Below, one piece after another: positions 1 through 7,086 of a stretch of DNA of 64,000 bases. The translations under genes and the position numbers were made by a program. Location: assembly GCF_000495815.1 (NCBI RefSeq), contig NZ_AWGE01000001.1:496001-560000 (forward strand), read 5' to 3'. This stretch comes from Asticcacaulis sp. AC466 (lineage in GTDB: Bacteria; Pseudomonadota; Alphaproteobacteria; Caulobacterales; Caulobacteraceae). The stretch's first letter is position 1. Every line of letters begins with the position of its first letter. The notes under the pieces are model-generated. The model did no database searches. It was not told where the DNA came from and worked only from the letters and a program-made list of their open reading frames with translations.

Positions 1-275
1 GCGCGCAAGGCGTCGTTGCGCGCCTGAAGGTAACCGGCCTTGAGCGCGCGACTGGTGGCCTCATCGAGAAGATGGCAGCGGGCGTCGGCCTGCACCATGA
101 AATAGCGCTTCACCACCGGCAAGGTGTAGTTATCAGCGGTCTGCGCCACCAGCGGCCCCGCCAGCGCGGTCAGCCATACGGCTGCGCCCAGAGTGGCGCG
201 ACGAACCAGGGTGGCGCGACGAACCAGGGTGGCGCGACGAAGAAGAGGGGCGGCGGGACGCATTTTGGCGTTCAT
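1..275 (-). CDS. Exported protein, N-terminal part (cut by window edge)
   Basis: The reading frame opens at ATG 275 on the minus strand and stays open to the window edge, giving about 91 residues. It begins with an arginine-rich n-region in which RRATLV/RRATLV/RRATLG is repeated three times. A hydrophobic stretch (AAVWLTALAGPLVA) and a probable signal-peptidase site near AQT follow. The mature part starts ADNYTLPVVKRYFMVQADARC. I do not recognise the family. A secreted or periplasmic location is inferred from the signal peptide. A second in-frame ATG at 263 is an alternative start. The C-terminus lies outside the window. Confidence 0.6.
   Translation of the reverse strand, partial: MNAKMRPAAPLLRRATLVRRATLVRRATLGAAVWLTALAGPLVAQTADNYTLPVVKRYFMVQADARCHLLDEATSRALKAGYLQARNDALR
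193..241. repeat. 18-bp tandem repeat, 2.7 copies
   Basis: The unit GTGGCGCGACGAACCAGG occurs at 193-210 and 211-228, with a partial third copy at 229-241. It lies inside the signal-peptide coding part of the truncated minus-strand gene, keeps the frame, and encodes the repeated RRATLV segment. Confidence 0.9.
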
Positions 276-367
276 AAATCTGCTTTACGGGTGGTCTACA
301 ACAGCACTTTCAGGCAAGGTTATAGGCCAAAGCGCTTTAAACGGCGTTGCCAAGCAAGGTTAGCCAA

Positions 368-694
368 ATGTTACTTTCGGCGGATATCTGGGTCAGCGCC
401 TTGTTGAGGCGCGTCGAACAGGCTGGCAGTTTCGCCTATATCGCCCGACGCGGTGACCGTAATTACGGTGCAGTGCTGGTCAAGGTCCTCAATTTGAGGT
501 CCCGCGATGTTTATGTCCTGCGGGAGGCGCAAAAAGGGGAAACTACCGTATGGATGCGTCCGGTCGAAACCGTGACGGAGGCCGATCTCGATGACTGGAT
601 CGCGCGCCAGGTCAGGTACGATTCGGACCTGTGGGTGGTGGAAATAGAGGACGCAGAAGGCCGCCACTTCCTGACCGAACCCGTCGAGCTTTAA
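368..694 (+). CDS. DUF1491 family protein
   Basis: This is a protein of about 108 residues. Its pattern (SADIWVSALLRR, FAYIARRGDRNYGAVLVKV, and the C-terminal DSDLWVVEIEDAEGRHFL) matches the small DUF1491 family of alphaproteobacteria, whose function is unknown. It is probably cytosolic, with no signal peptide or membrane segment. I chose ATG 368 over the in-frame TTG at 347, because family members start close to this point and AAGG lies about 10 bases upstream. It stands alone, divergent from the truncated exported protein. Confidence 0.8.
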   Translation: MLLSADIWVSALLRRVEQAGSFAYIARRGDRNYGAVLVKVLNLRSRDVYVLREAQKGETTVWMRPVETVTEADLDDWIARQVRYDSDLWVVEIEDAEGRHFLTEPVEL

Positions 695-807
695 AATACT
701 CACGCCGAAATCATATGGTGAATCAGAGATTTACCTTATTCTTCAACGGAAAGACAAAACCTTTGGAATAGTGTCCATCGCTTACCACTCTGACTAAAGG
801 TAGCGTT

Positions 808-1188
808 TTGTATTTTCTTTTGAACGACATCATCCTTGATATCGAACCCGCGCGCATGATGCAGCCACTCGATGCTGAACGGTTTTCGGCGCTCAGCATC
901 GATTACATCGCGCAACTGGGTAAGGAGATGTTTGCCGAAGACTCCCATGCGCATCGCCGCAATCCAGAACGCGCCCGCCGTCTGTGCTACCTCATTCATC
1001 TGAAGATGCCGCGCGTCAATGCCGCTCAGTTCTTCGCCACAATGCCAAACGGCCCTATCGAGAGCATCGATGCGTCTTTCAAGTCGCTCAACGAAATGGC
1101 CATGGCGCTGATGTACCAGCAACAGATGGCCGGCCAATTGGATGCCGCCAAGGTCGATTACGAAGTCTGGCACCGCATGGCGGCTTGA
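808..1188 (+). CDS. Conserved hypothetical protein, 126 aa
   Basis: The open frame encodes an acidic to neutral, soluble, mostly helical protein of 126 residues beginning MYFLLNDIILDIEP. I do not recognise a domain. TTG 808 is taken as the start because AAAGG sits 7 bases upstream and the YFLLNDIIL segment looks like a genuine N-terminus; ATG 856 is the next option. There are no membrane segments and no signal peptide. The opposite strand also has a long frame, but this strand has a ribosome site and more natural composition. Confidence 0.6.
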   Translation: MYFLLNDIILDIEPARMMQPLDAERFSALSIDYIAQLGKEMFAEDSHAHRRNPERARRLCYLIHLKMPRVNAAQFFATMPNGPIESIDASFKSLNEMAMALMYQQQMAGQLDAAKVDYEVWHRMAA

Positions 1189-1276
1189 TTGCCATTTGCT
1201 CCGCAAAATAGCGATCAAGCTCTTTTCCGGCAGAGGTTCGCGCAAACCTGCGCGACGCGCGGTCGCGCTTGCCAAC

Positions 1277-1300
1277 GGCCAATTGGAAGAATTGGCCTTT
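1277..1300 (+). terminator. Possible terminator hairpin
   Basis: A perfect 8-bp inverted repeat, GGCCAATT (1277-1284) and AATTGGCC (1290-1297), with a 5-base loop is followed by only TTT. It lies about 90 bases after the unknown small gene. The AT content of the stem and the short T-run make it a weak terminator; a protein site is possible. Confidence 0.35.
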
Positions 1301-1328
1301 GAGGGTGCTGTTCGGCGGATCTGTCGTT

Positions 1329-1353
1329 GAAATGTTATAATGTTAAATATTTC
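1329..1353 (+). promoter_or_regulatory. Zur-like palindrome with embedded TATAAT upstream of the CDF exporter
   Basis: The segment reads GAAATGTTATA, then ATG, then TTAAATATTTC. The left half equals the half-site of the gammaproteobacterial Zur consensus as I know it, and the right half is a degenerate mirror copy. The spacing is two bases longer than that consensus. A TATAAT at 1336-1341 inside the site could be the -10 of the downstream cation exporter. The link to zinc is inference. Confidence 0.45.
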
Positions 1354-1413
1354 AGCTATTTATTTTTCAAACGGCCTCTAGCCGTATCCTCCAAAAACGC
1401 CTAGGTTCCGGCC

Positions 1414-2394
1414 ATGGCACACGATCACGGCTCACATAATCACGGACATTCGCACGGTGACGACCATGGTCATGGCCCGGGCCATAATCATGCCCACGCA
1501 GGCGGTCATGGCCATTCGCACGCGCCAACCGATTTCGGGGCGCGTTTCCTGTGGGCGGCCGCGCTCAACACGGCCTTTATCATAGCCGAAGTCATTTTCG
1601 GGCTTAAGGCCAATTCACTGGCCCTGCTGGCTGATGCCGGTCACAATTTCAGCGACGCCATCTCTCTGGTCCTGTCCTGGGCCGCGTGGTGGCTGGCGAA
1701 ACGCAAACCGGGCGGCAATTTCACCTACGGTTACCGCGGCGCCTCCATCATGGCGGCCTTGTTCAACGCGCTCCTGCTGATGGTGGCGGTCGGTGGCATT
1801 GTCTGGGAAGCCGTTCAGCGCTTCAATTCGGTACAGCCGGTGCAGGGCGACCTGGTCATGTGGGTGGCCGGCGCGGGCATTCTGGTCAACGGCTTTACCG
1901 CCTGGCTGTTCGCGCAGGGACAATCCGATCTCAACATCAAGGCGGCATTCGCTCACCTGGCCGCCGACGCGGTGGTGTCCGCCGCCGTGGTTGTCGCTGG
2001 TCTGGCTATGATCTTCACCGGCTGGGCCTGGCTCGATCCGGCGCTCAGCATAGTGGTGTCGTTGGTCATTGTCTGGGGCACCTGGGGCTTGCTGCGTGAT
2101 AGCGTCCGCTTGTCCCTGCAAGGCGTGCCACCGCATATAAACGCCGCGAAGGTCAAGGCGTTCCTGGAGGGATTGGACGGCGTGTCCGGGGTTCACGACC
2201 TGCATATCTGGGGCATGAGCACGACGGAGGTGGCGCTGACCGCTCACCTGATCATGCCGGCAGGGCATCCGGGTGACGATTTCCTGCGGCATCTGGCTGA
2301 GGAACTGTCTCACCATCACGGCATCATCCACGCCACGGTTCAGATAGAGACCGGCGCCCACGCCTGCGCCCTTGAATCGGAAGACATGGTCTAG
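1414..2394 (+). CDS. Cation diffusion facilitator (CDF) metal exporter, CzcD/ZitB type
   Basis: This inner-membrane proton antiporter probably exports Zn(II) or a similar divalent metal. Residues 1-42 are a histidine-rich cytosolic tail (HDHGSHNHGHSHGDDHGHG). Six membrane segments follow. The metal-site motifs are visible: LLADAGHNFSDA in TM2 and AHLAADAVVSA in TM5. The C-terminal cytosolic domain has GVSGVHDLHIWGMS and ends with a His-rich stretch (LSHHHGIIHATVQ). The length of 326 residues is normal for the family. It converges on the MFS gene, and the stop codons overlap by four bases. The substrate is inferred from the His-rich tail and family. Confidence 0.9.
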   Translation: MAHDHGSHNHGHSHGDDHGHGPGHNHAHAGGHGHSHAPTDFGARFLWAAALNTAFIIAEVIFGLKANSLALLADAGHNFSDAISLVLSWAAWWLAKRKPGGNFTYGYRGASIMAALFNALLLMVAVGGIVWEAVQRFNSVQPVQGDLVMWVAGAGILVNGFTAWLFAQGQSDLNIKAAFAHLAADAVVSAAVVVAGLAMIFTGWAWLDPALSIVVSLVIVWGTWGLLRDSVRLSLQGVPPHINAAKVKAFLEGLDGVSGVHDLHIWGMSTTEVALTAHLIMPAGHPGDDFLRHLAEELSHHHGIIHATVQIETGAHACALESEDMV

Positions 2395-3566
2395 GCCGTC
2401 ACGCGCCGTGGGCGGAATGCCAAGACCGCCAGCGCCAGCAAGGGCGCGCCCCCGCCGGCCAGGGCGATCCAGCTCCATCCGCCATTTTCATAAAGCAGGC
2501 TGGCGACGCTGGAGCCAATCGCACCGCCGGTGAATATGCCGGCCATGTAGATGCCGTTAATGCGCCCGCGGCTGAGGGGATCGAGGGCATAAATCGCACG
2601 CTGGCCCTGCACCATGTTCATCTGGACGCAGAAATCGAGGACGACGCCGAGCAAGGCCAAGGCGATGATGCCGCGCAGGCCGGGCAATAGCGTGATCAGC
2701 ATGGCGGCCGCCGCGACTGCCAGGGCGGCGAAGGTAGCCTTGGTGGTATGGCCCGCGTCGGCCAGCCGCCCACTGAGCGGCGCGGCAAGAGCGCCGGTTG
2801 CGCCGACGAGGGCGAACAGGGCAATCTGGCTCTGGCTGAGGTGAAAGCGTTGCGCCAGTTCCAGTGGCGCCACCGTCCAGAACAGGGAAAAGGCGCAGAA
2901 CATGCAGCCTTGCAGCAGGGTGCGCAGGCGAAGAGTCGGATATGACCGCCACAAAACGGCCAGGGACTGGATCAACGCCAGATAGGTCGTCTTGTGATCG
3001 GGCTGCCGCGACGGCAAAAGCCACGTCAGCAATCCGCCCATGACGATCATGAATGTCGCGCCGGTCCAGAACACGGCGCGCCAGCCGAAATGATCGGCGA
3101 TCAGGCTGGATAGGGGCCGGGACAGCAGTATGCCCAAAACGAGGCCCGCCATGATATTGCCGACAACTCGGCCGCGCGTTTCGTCTGGCGCCATGTGCGC
3201 GGCCAGTGGAATTAGCACCTGGACAGCGACGGTGGCTATGCCGATCAGCAGGGAAACGATCAGGAAGACAGCGCCGTTCGTCGCCGTTGCCGCGAGAACC
3301 AGGCTCAGGCAGGCGGCGGCCAGCAATACAAGAATGAGGCGGCGGTTTTCCATCCGATCGCCGAGTGGCACAATGAACAGCAGCCCCAGCCCGTAACCGA
3401 TCTGGGTCAGGGACACGATCAGCGAGGCGGCGTGGGCGTTCAGACCGATGTCCGGCGCGATCAGCGCGATGACCGGTTGACCATAGTAGAGATTGGCAAC
3501 GATGACGCCGCAGGCGAAGGCGAACAGCCCGACAAGCGCGGGCGTCAGTGATTTGGAAGGGGGCAT
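2391..3566 (-). CDS. MFS transporter
   Basis: A protein of about 391 residues with 12 predicted membrane segments belongs to the major facilitator superfamily, drug- or metabolite-exporter type. The N-terminal half contains the family A-like loop PLGDRMENRRLIL between TM2 and TM3, and the second half contains SGRLADAGHTTK at the equivalent place. The substrate cannot be read from sequence. ATG 3566 is chosen; an in-frame GTG at 3599 would add 11 residues and neither start has a strong ribosome site. It is divergent from the hemolysin III-like gene, with a palindrome between them. Confidence 0.85.
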   Translation of the reverse strand: MPPSKSLTPALVGLFAFACGVIVANLYYGQPVIALIAPDIGLNAHAASLIVSLTQIGYGLGLLFIVPLGDRMENRRLILVLLAAACLSLVLAATATNGAVFLIVSLLIGIATVAVQVLIPLAAHMAPDETRGRVVGNIMAGLVLGILLSRPLSSLIADHFGWRAVFWTGATFMIVMGGLLTWLLPSRQPDHKTTYLALIQSLAVLWRSYPTLRLRTLLQGCMFCAFSLFWTVAPLELAQRFHLSQSQIALFALVGATGALAAPLSGRLADAGHTTKATFAALAVAAAAMLITLLPGLRGIIALALLGVVLDFCVQMNMVQGQRAIYALDPLSRGRINGIYMAGIFTGGAIGSSVASLLYENGGWSWIALAGGGAPLLALAVLAFRPRRVTA

Positions 3567-3684
3567 GGATATATCCGGCGGCGGGGAGGAGGATGCCACC
3601 GATATATAACCGCGATGGTTACAGACACAAGATATTGGTGATCACCCACGGCAAGCGAAGACTTTACTTTCGCCATATTTTTCG

Positions 3685-3700
3685 CTTACGTAAACGTAAG
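3685..3700. promoter_or_regulatory. Palindromic operator candidate CTTACG-TAAA-CGTAAG
   Basis: A perfect 6-bp inverted repeat with a 4-base centre lies between the divergent MFS and hemolysin III-like genes. The core TTACGTAAACGTAA resembles binding sites of some TetR- and MerR-family lipid/amino-acid regulators. No matching regulator gene is adjacent. Confidence 0.45.
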
Positions 3701-3769
3701 ATACACTCCGGCTTCGCAAACGCAGAAATGTGATTGGGAAGGCTTACGCCAAACTCGTAAAATACACGC

Positions 3770-4441
3770 ATGACCATCGAACAACTGACAGAAAAACTGG
3801 CCCACTACCCGACGCGCTGGGCACGCCATGCCGATCTTATCGTGCATATCGTGGCGCTCGCCTTTGCCTTGTTCGGCGGCGGCGTGGCCTTGGGGCTGGC
3901 CGTCAGCCATGGCCTGGTCGGGCGTATCGCCGCCATAACCATCTACGCGCTTGGCATGATCGCTATGCTGGCCTTTTCGCTGGCCTATAATTTTGCCCAT
4001 CCCAACTGGCAGCCTTTCCTGCGTCGGCTCGACCATGCGGGCATTTTCCTGATGATCGCCGCCAGCTACACCCCCTTCACCACCCAGGCGCTTCAGGGCG
4101 GCTGGGCGCTGTGGATGAGCGTTTCGGTTTGGTCCCTTGCGGCCCTGGGTATCTTGGCGAAGCTGTTCCTGCCTGGTTTGGGCAAGGGTTACTGGGTATT
4201 TCTTTATTTGATCCTGGGTTGGCTGGTCGTCATCGCCATCAAGCCGATGGTGCGCGAAGTGTCTGCCCCCGCCATGATCCTACTGGCGCTCGGCGGCGTG
4301 GCCTATTCGGTCGGGACGATTTTTTACGCCATGAAGAGACTGAAATTCCGTCGCGCCATTTGGCATGGTCACGTGTTGACCGGCGCCGTATTGCATTATG
4401 TCGCCGTCCTGGTCGGTGTCGTGCTGGTCGGTCACGCCTGA
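3770..4441 (+). CDS. Hemolysin III / PAQR family membrane protein (YqfA/TrhA-like)
   Basis: This 223-residue protein has seven predicted membrane segments. It carries the family signatures RRLDHAGIFLMIAASYTPF in the middle and IWHGHVLTGAVLHYVAV at the C-terminus, which supply the conserved His and Asp residues that probably bind a metal. YqfA/TrhA homologues have been tied to membrane energetics and lipid homeostasis; the name hemolysin is historical. ATG 3770 fits family starts, although the ribosome site is weak. prfC follows after a 15-bp tandem repeat. Confidence 0.88.
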   Translation: MTIEQLTEKLAHYPTRWARHADLIVHIVALAFALFGGGVALGLAVSHGLVGRIAAITIYALGMIAMLAFSLAYNFAHPNWQPFLRRLDHAGIFLMIAASYTPFTTQALQGGWALWMSVSVWSLAALGILAKLFLPGLGKGYWVFLYLILGWLVVIAIKPMVREVSAPAMILLALGGVAYSVGTIFYAMKRLKFRRAIWHGHVLTGAVLHYVAVLVGVVLVGHA

Positions 4442-4445
4442 GCGC

Positions 4446-4490
4446 TGGCGTCATCTCCACTGGCATCATCTCCAATGGCGTCATCTCCAT
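4446..4490. repeat. 15-bp tandem repeat, 3 copies
   Basis: Three adjoining copies of TGGCRTCATCTCCAN lie at 4446-4460, 4461-4475 and 4476-4490. They differ at only one internal base plus the last base. They occupy most of the gap between the hemolysin III-like gene and prfC, so they would sit in the prfC leader. Confidence 0.85.
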
Positions 4491-4532
4491 CTGTCTTTGA
4501 CTTTTCCCGGCCAAACGGCTAACGCCTGCGCC

Positions 4533-6137
4533 ATGTCAAACACCCCCGAAACCGAAGCGCCGCGCCGGCGCACCTTCGCCATCATCTCGCACCCGGACGC
4601 CGGTAAGACGACCTTGACCGAACATCTGCTGCTGGCCGGGGGATCTATCCGTGCCGCCGGTCAGGTGCGCGCCCGGGGTGAAAACCGGCGGACCCGCTCC
4701 GACTGGATGAAGATCGAAAAGGAGCGCGGGATCTCGGTCTCGTCTTCGGTCATGACCTTTGAACACGACCGCAAGGTGTTCAACCTGCTTGATACACCGG
4801 GTCACGAAGACTTTTCGGAAGACACCTACCGCACCCTGACCGCCGCCGACGCCGCCGTCATGGTGCTTGATGCCGCCAAGGGGATCGAGCCACAGACGCT
4901 CAAGCTGTTCGAGGTCTGCCGCCTGCGTGACATCCCGATCATAACCTTCATCAACAAGATGGACCGTGAGGCAGAAGACGCCTTGGCCCTGCTCGATGAA
5001 GTGGCGGCGAAACTGCAACTGGATCCGAGCCCGCTCTATTGGCCGGCCGGGTCAGGCAATCGCTTCCGCGGTATGGTCGAATTGCAGACGGGGCTGTTTT
5101 ACCCCTTCACCCGCCGCGACTCCGGCGCCGAATACGACCAGGGTCACGATGACGCCGCGCCGCTTGATACGGCAGTAGCCAAGGGGTGGCTTGACGCCAC
5201 CGAGTTATCCGAGTTGCAGGACACCGCCGAACTGATCGAAGGCGGCTTCAAACCGTTCGACGAGGCGGCCTTTCTGGAAGGCCACATGACGCCGGTCATC
5301 TTCGGTTCGGCCTTGCGCCACTATGGTGTCAATCAGTTGCTCCAGGCCATCGGCGGGTTCGCGCCGCCGCCCAAGGTGGTTAAGGCTTCCAAGGCCGGTG
5401 TCGATACGGTGGTCGAGCCGACAGACAAGGAAGTCACAGGCTTCGTCTTCAAGGTCCAGGCCAATATGGACCCCAATCACCGCGACCGCATCGCCATGCT
5501 GAAGCTCACCTCGGGGCGGTTCCAGCGCGGTATGAAGTTGAAGGTACAGAACACGGGCAAGCAGTTGTCGGTCAATGCGCCGATCATGTTCTTCGCCTCT
5601 GATCGCGAACTGGCCGAAGACGCCTTTGGCGGCGACGTCATCGGCATTCCGAACCATGGCGTGCTGCGCGTTGGCGACAGCCTGTCGGAGTCCGGCGCCA
5701 TCCGCTTTGCCGGTTTGCCCAACTTCGCGCCGGAAATTCTGCAACGCGTGCGCGTCAAGGATCCGCTTAAGGCCAAGCACCTCAAGAAGGCGCTTGAATC
5801 CCTGGCCGAGGAAGGCGTGACCCAGTTGTTCCGGCCATCGATCGGTTCTGATTTCATCGTCGGCGCGGTTGGGCAATTGCAGTTTGAAGTCATGGCCGAC
5901 CGGCTGGCCAACGAATACGGTCTGGATGTCGTTTTCGAGCCGTCACCCTATGCCGAAGCGCGCTGGCTGGGCGGCGATGTGGCCAAGATCGAAGACTTCG
6001 CGGGGAAATACCGGTCTCAGATGGGCAGCGATATCGACGAAGCGCCGGTCTTCCTGGGCAAGTCGGGCTGGGAAATCAATTACGTGGCGGAACGCTTCCC
6101 CGACGTATCCTTCCAGCGCACCAAGGAGCGTGGTTAA
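4533..6137 (+). CDS. prfC: Peptide chain release factor 3
   Basis: RF3 is a translational GTPase that recycles RF1 and RF2 from the ribosome after peptide release. At 534 residues it is close to the E. coli protein. The G motifs are clear: SHPDAGKTT near residue 20, the switch segment ERGISVSSSVM, DTPGHEDF near residue 88, and NKMDRE near residue 143. The C-terminal part (FRPSIGSDFIVGAVGQLQFEV) is typical of RF3. ATG 4533 is chosen because upstream in-frame sequence back to 4398 overlaps the previous gene and encodes the 15-bp repeat. Confidence 0.97.
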   Translation: MSNTPETEAPRRRTFAIISHPDAGKTTLTEHLLLAGGSIRAAGQVRARGENRRTRSDWMKIEKERGISVSSSVMTFEHDRKVFNLLDTPGHEDFSEDTYRTLTAADAAVMVLDAAKGIEPQTLKLFEVCRLRDIPIITFINKMDREAEDALALLDEVAAKLQLDPSPLYWPAGSGNRFRGMVELQTGLFYPFTRRDSGAEYDQGHDDAAPLDTAVAKGWLDATELSELQDTAELIEGGFKPFDEAAFLEGHMTPVIFGSALRHYGVNQLLQAIGGFAPPPKVVKASKAGVDTVVEPTDKEVTGFVFKVQANMDPNHRDRIAMLKLTSGRFQRGMKLKVQNTGKQLSVNAPIMFFASDRELAEDAFGGDVIGIPNHGVLRVGDSLSESGAIRFAGLPNFAPEILQRVRVKDPLKAKHLKKALESLAEEGVTQLFRPSIGSDFIVGAVGQLQFEVMADRLANEYGLDVVFEPSPYAEARWLGGDVAKIEDFAGKYRSQMGSDIDEAPVFLGKSGWEINYVAERFPDVSFQRTKERG

Positions 6138-6184
6138 ACCTGTGACGACGCTTCGCCTGTTGTCAGGTGGCGGACGTCCCGGCG

Positions 6185-6216
6185 ATAAAAAGACCCGGCA
6201 GGACAGACCTGCCGGG
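6185..6216 (-). terminator. Intrinsic terminator for the MAPEG operon
   Basis: On the minus strand a 9-bp GC-rich stem (CCCGGCAGG / CCTGCCGGG, 6194-6202 and 6208-6216) with a 5-base loop is followed by CTTTTTA. The position, about 55 bases after the MAPEG gene stop, fits. The same hairpin may also slow transcription leaving prfC. Confidence 0.85.
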
Positions 6217-6271
6217 CCAGTCGACGCCCGCTAAGGGTAACGGACGCTAAAATCAAAGGCTGGCGCGCGTC

Positions 6272-6691
6272 CTAAATCAGCAGCCAGGCGCTGCGGGCGA
6301 TCATGACCCCGAGCACCAGCCACGAGGCGCCGAACAGGACCACGCGCACGGCAATGATATTGATCAGGGCCTGCCATAGCGAATGCGCGATGCGCAGCAG
6401 GACGTATGTCCAGGCCAGCCCGACAAACAGCCTGTCCGCCTGACCGAGCAGGACGATGGTCAGGGTGACGGCGTAGAACAGCGGGGGCGCTTCGGTCAGG
6501 TTGTTGTAGTTGGCGGCCGGATTAAGCGCCCAATTGGGCAGTTTACGCATCGCCGCCCAAGTCGCGTTGTCATAGGTTATGCCCGCTTTTTTCATGGCGG
6601 TCAGGCGCGATACATACAGCCAGACCACCATGAAAAAGTGCAGGCCGCCCATGGCGAGGATGGATGAGAGCAGGGCAGTTGCCGGCGTCAT
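6272..6691 (-). CDS. MAPEG family membrane protein
   Basis: This 139-residue protein has four predicted membrane segments and MAPEG-family features (membrane-associated proteins in eicosanoid and glutathione metabolism): the EAPPLFYAVT segment and the C-terminal YVLLRIAHSLWQA. Bacterial members are often of unknown or glutathione-transferase-like function. Its start overlaps the stop of the CC_3452-family gene by four bases (ATGA), so the two are probably translated together. Their promoter overlaps the operators shared with the divergent TetR gene. Confidence 0.88.
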   Translation of the reverse strand: MTPATALLSSILAMGGLHFFMVVWLYVSRLTAMKKAGITYDNATWAAMRKLPNWALNPAANYNNLTEAPPLFYAVTLTIVLLGQADRLFVGLAWTYVLLRIAHSLWQALINIIAVRVVLFGASWLVLGVMIARSAWLLI

Positions 6692-6999
6692 TTGGCGCGC
6701 GTATTGCAGGTGGCGAGTTCGGCATCTGACAAGGTCTTGCCGCGCCAGGTAAAGGCCGTCACGGTGCCGGTCACGGACACGACACGCTGGCAGGATCGGC
6801 CGGCCGGCATATCGGCCACCACGGCGGCGTGACAGGCGTTGTCATGGCACGTCCATACGGCGCCGTCGATGATGAATTCAGCCTGGCGGCCCGGCGCGGA
6901 CAATGTCAGTTCGGCGGATTGTACCTGAGGCGCGCGAGCCCCCGCAGGTGTGCCGACAAAAGTGGCTGCAACGGCTAACAGGATAAAGATGGGTTTCAT
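6688..6999 (-). CDS. CC_3452 family secreted protein
   Basis: A small exported protein of about 103 residues with a signal peptide (MKPIFILLAVAATFVGTPAGA) and four cysteines after it. The pattern of a hydrophobic strand, a VWTCHDNAC segment, CQRVVSVTGTVTAFTWRGKTL, and a final LATCN matches the CC_3452 family of Caulobacterales and Sphingomonadales, which has no known function. ATG 6999 has a good AGGGAG ribosome site; the frame extends upstream to 7074 but without support. It is the first gene of a two-gene operon with the MAPEG protein. Confidence 0.82.
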   Translation of the reverse strand: MKPIFILLAVAATFVGTPAGARAPQVQSAELTLSAPGRQAEFIIDGAVWTCHDNACHAAVVADMPAGRSCQRVVSVTGTVTAFTWRGKTLSDAELATCNTRAK

Positions 7000-7016
7000 G
7001 AACGGCTCCCTTGTAA

Positions 7017-7037
7017 TTTTGTACTGACTTGCATAAA
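7017..7037. promoter_or_regulatory. TetR operator copy 1 (left)
   Basis: TTTTGTAC-N4-TTGCATAAA is an inverted duplicate of the site at 7066-7086, identical at 17 of 21 positions and differing only in the central four bases. It lies downstream of or over the promoter that drives the CC_3452/MAPEG operon. Confidence 0.7.
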
Positions 7038-7055
7038 TTAAAATCAACAGGCGTC

Positions 7056-7061
7056 TGTCAA
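7056..7061 (-). promoter_or_regulatory. -35 element for the CC_3452/MAPEG operon
   Basis: A consensus TTGACA on the minus strand (7061 to 7056) sits about 60 bases before the CC_3452-family start. An AT-rich stretch 15 to 17 bases downstream (TAATTT/ATTTAT) could be the -10; it abuts the left TetR operator. Confidence 0.5.
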
Positions 7062-7065
7062 GAGT

Positions 7066-7086
7066 TTTATGCAAAATGGTACAAAA
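7066..7086. promoter_or_regulatory. TetR operator copy 2 (right), covering the TetR start codon
   Basis: TTTATGCAA-N4-GTACAAAA is the inverted copy of the site at 7017-7037. The ATG of the TetR gene (7076-7078) lies inside its central four bases, so a bound repressor would block its own transcription start or early elongation. Confidence 0.7.

Noticed and set aside
193-241. CRISPR-like repeat
   Set aside because: The copies adjoin directly with no spacers and lie inside a coding sequence in frame.
176-275. Tat signal peptide in the truncated exported protein
   Set aside because: Arg pairs are present, but the S/T-R-R-x-F-L-K pattern is absent and the pairs come from the tandem repeat; a Sec signal is the simpler reading.
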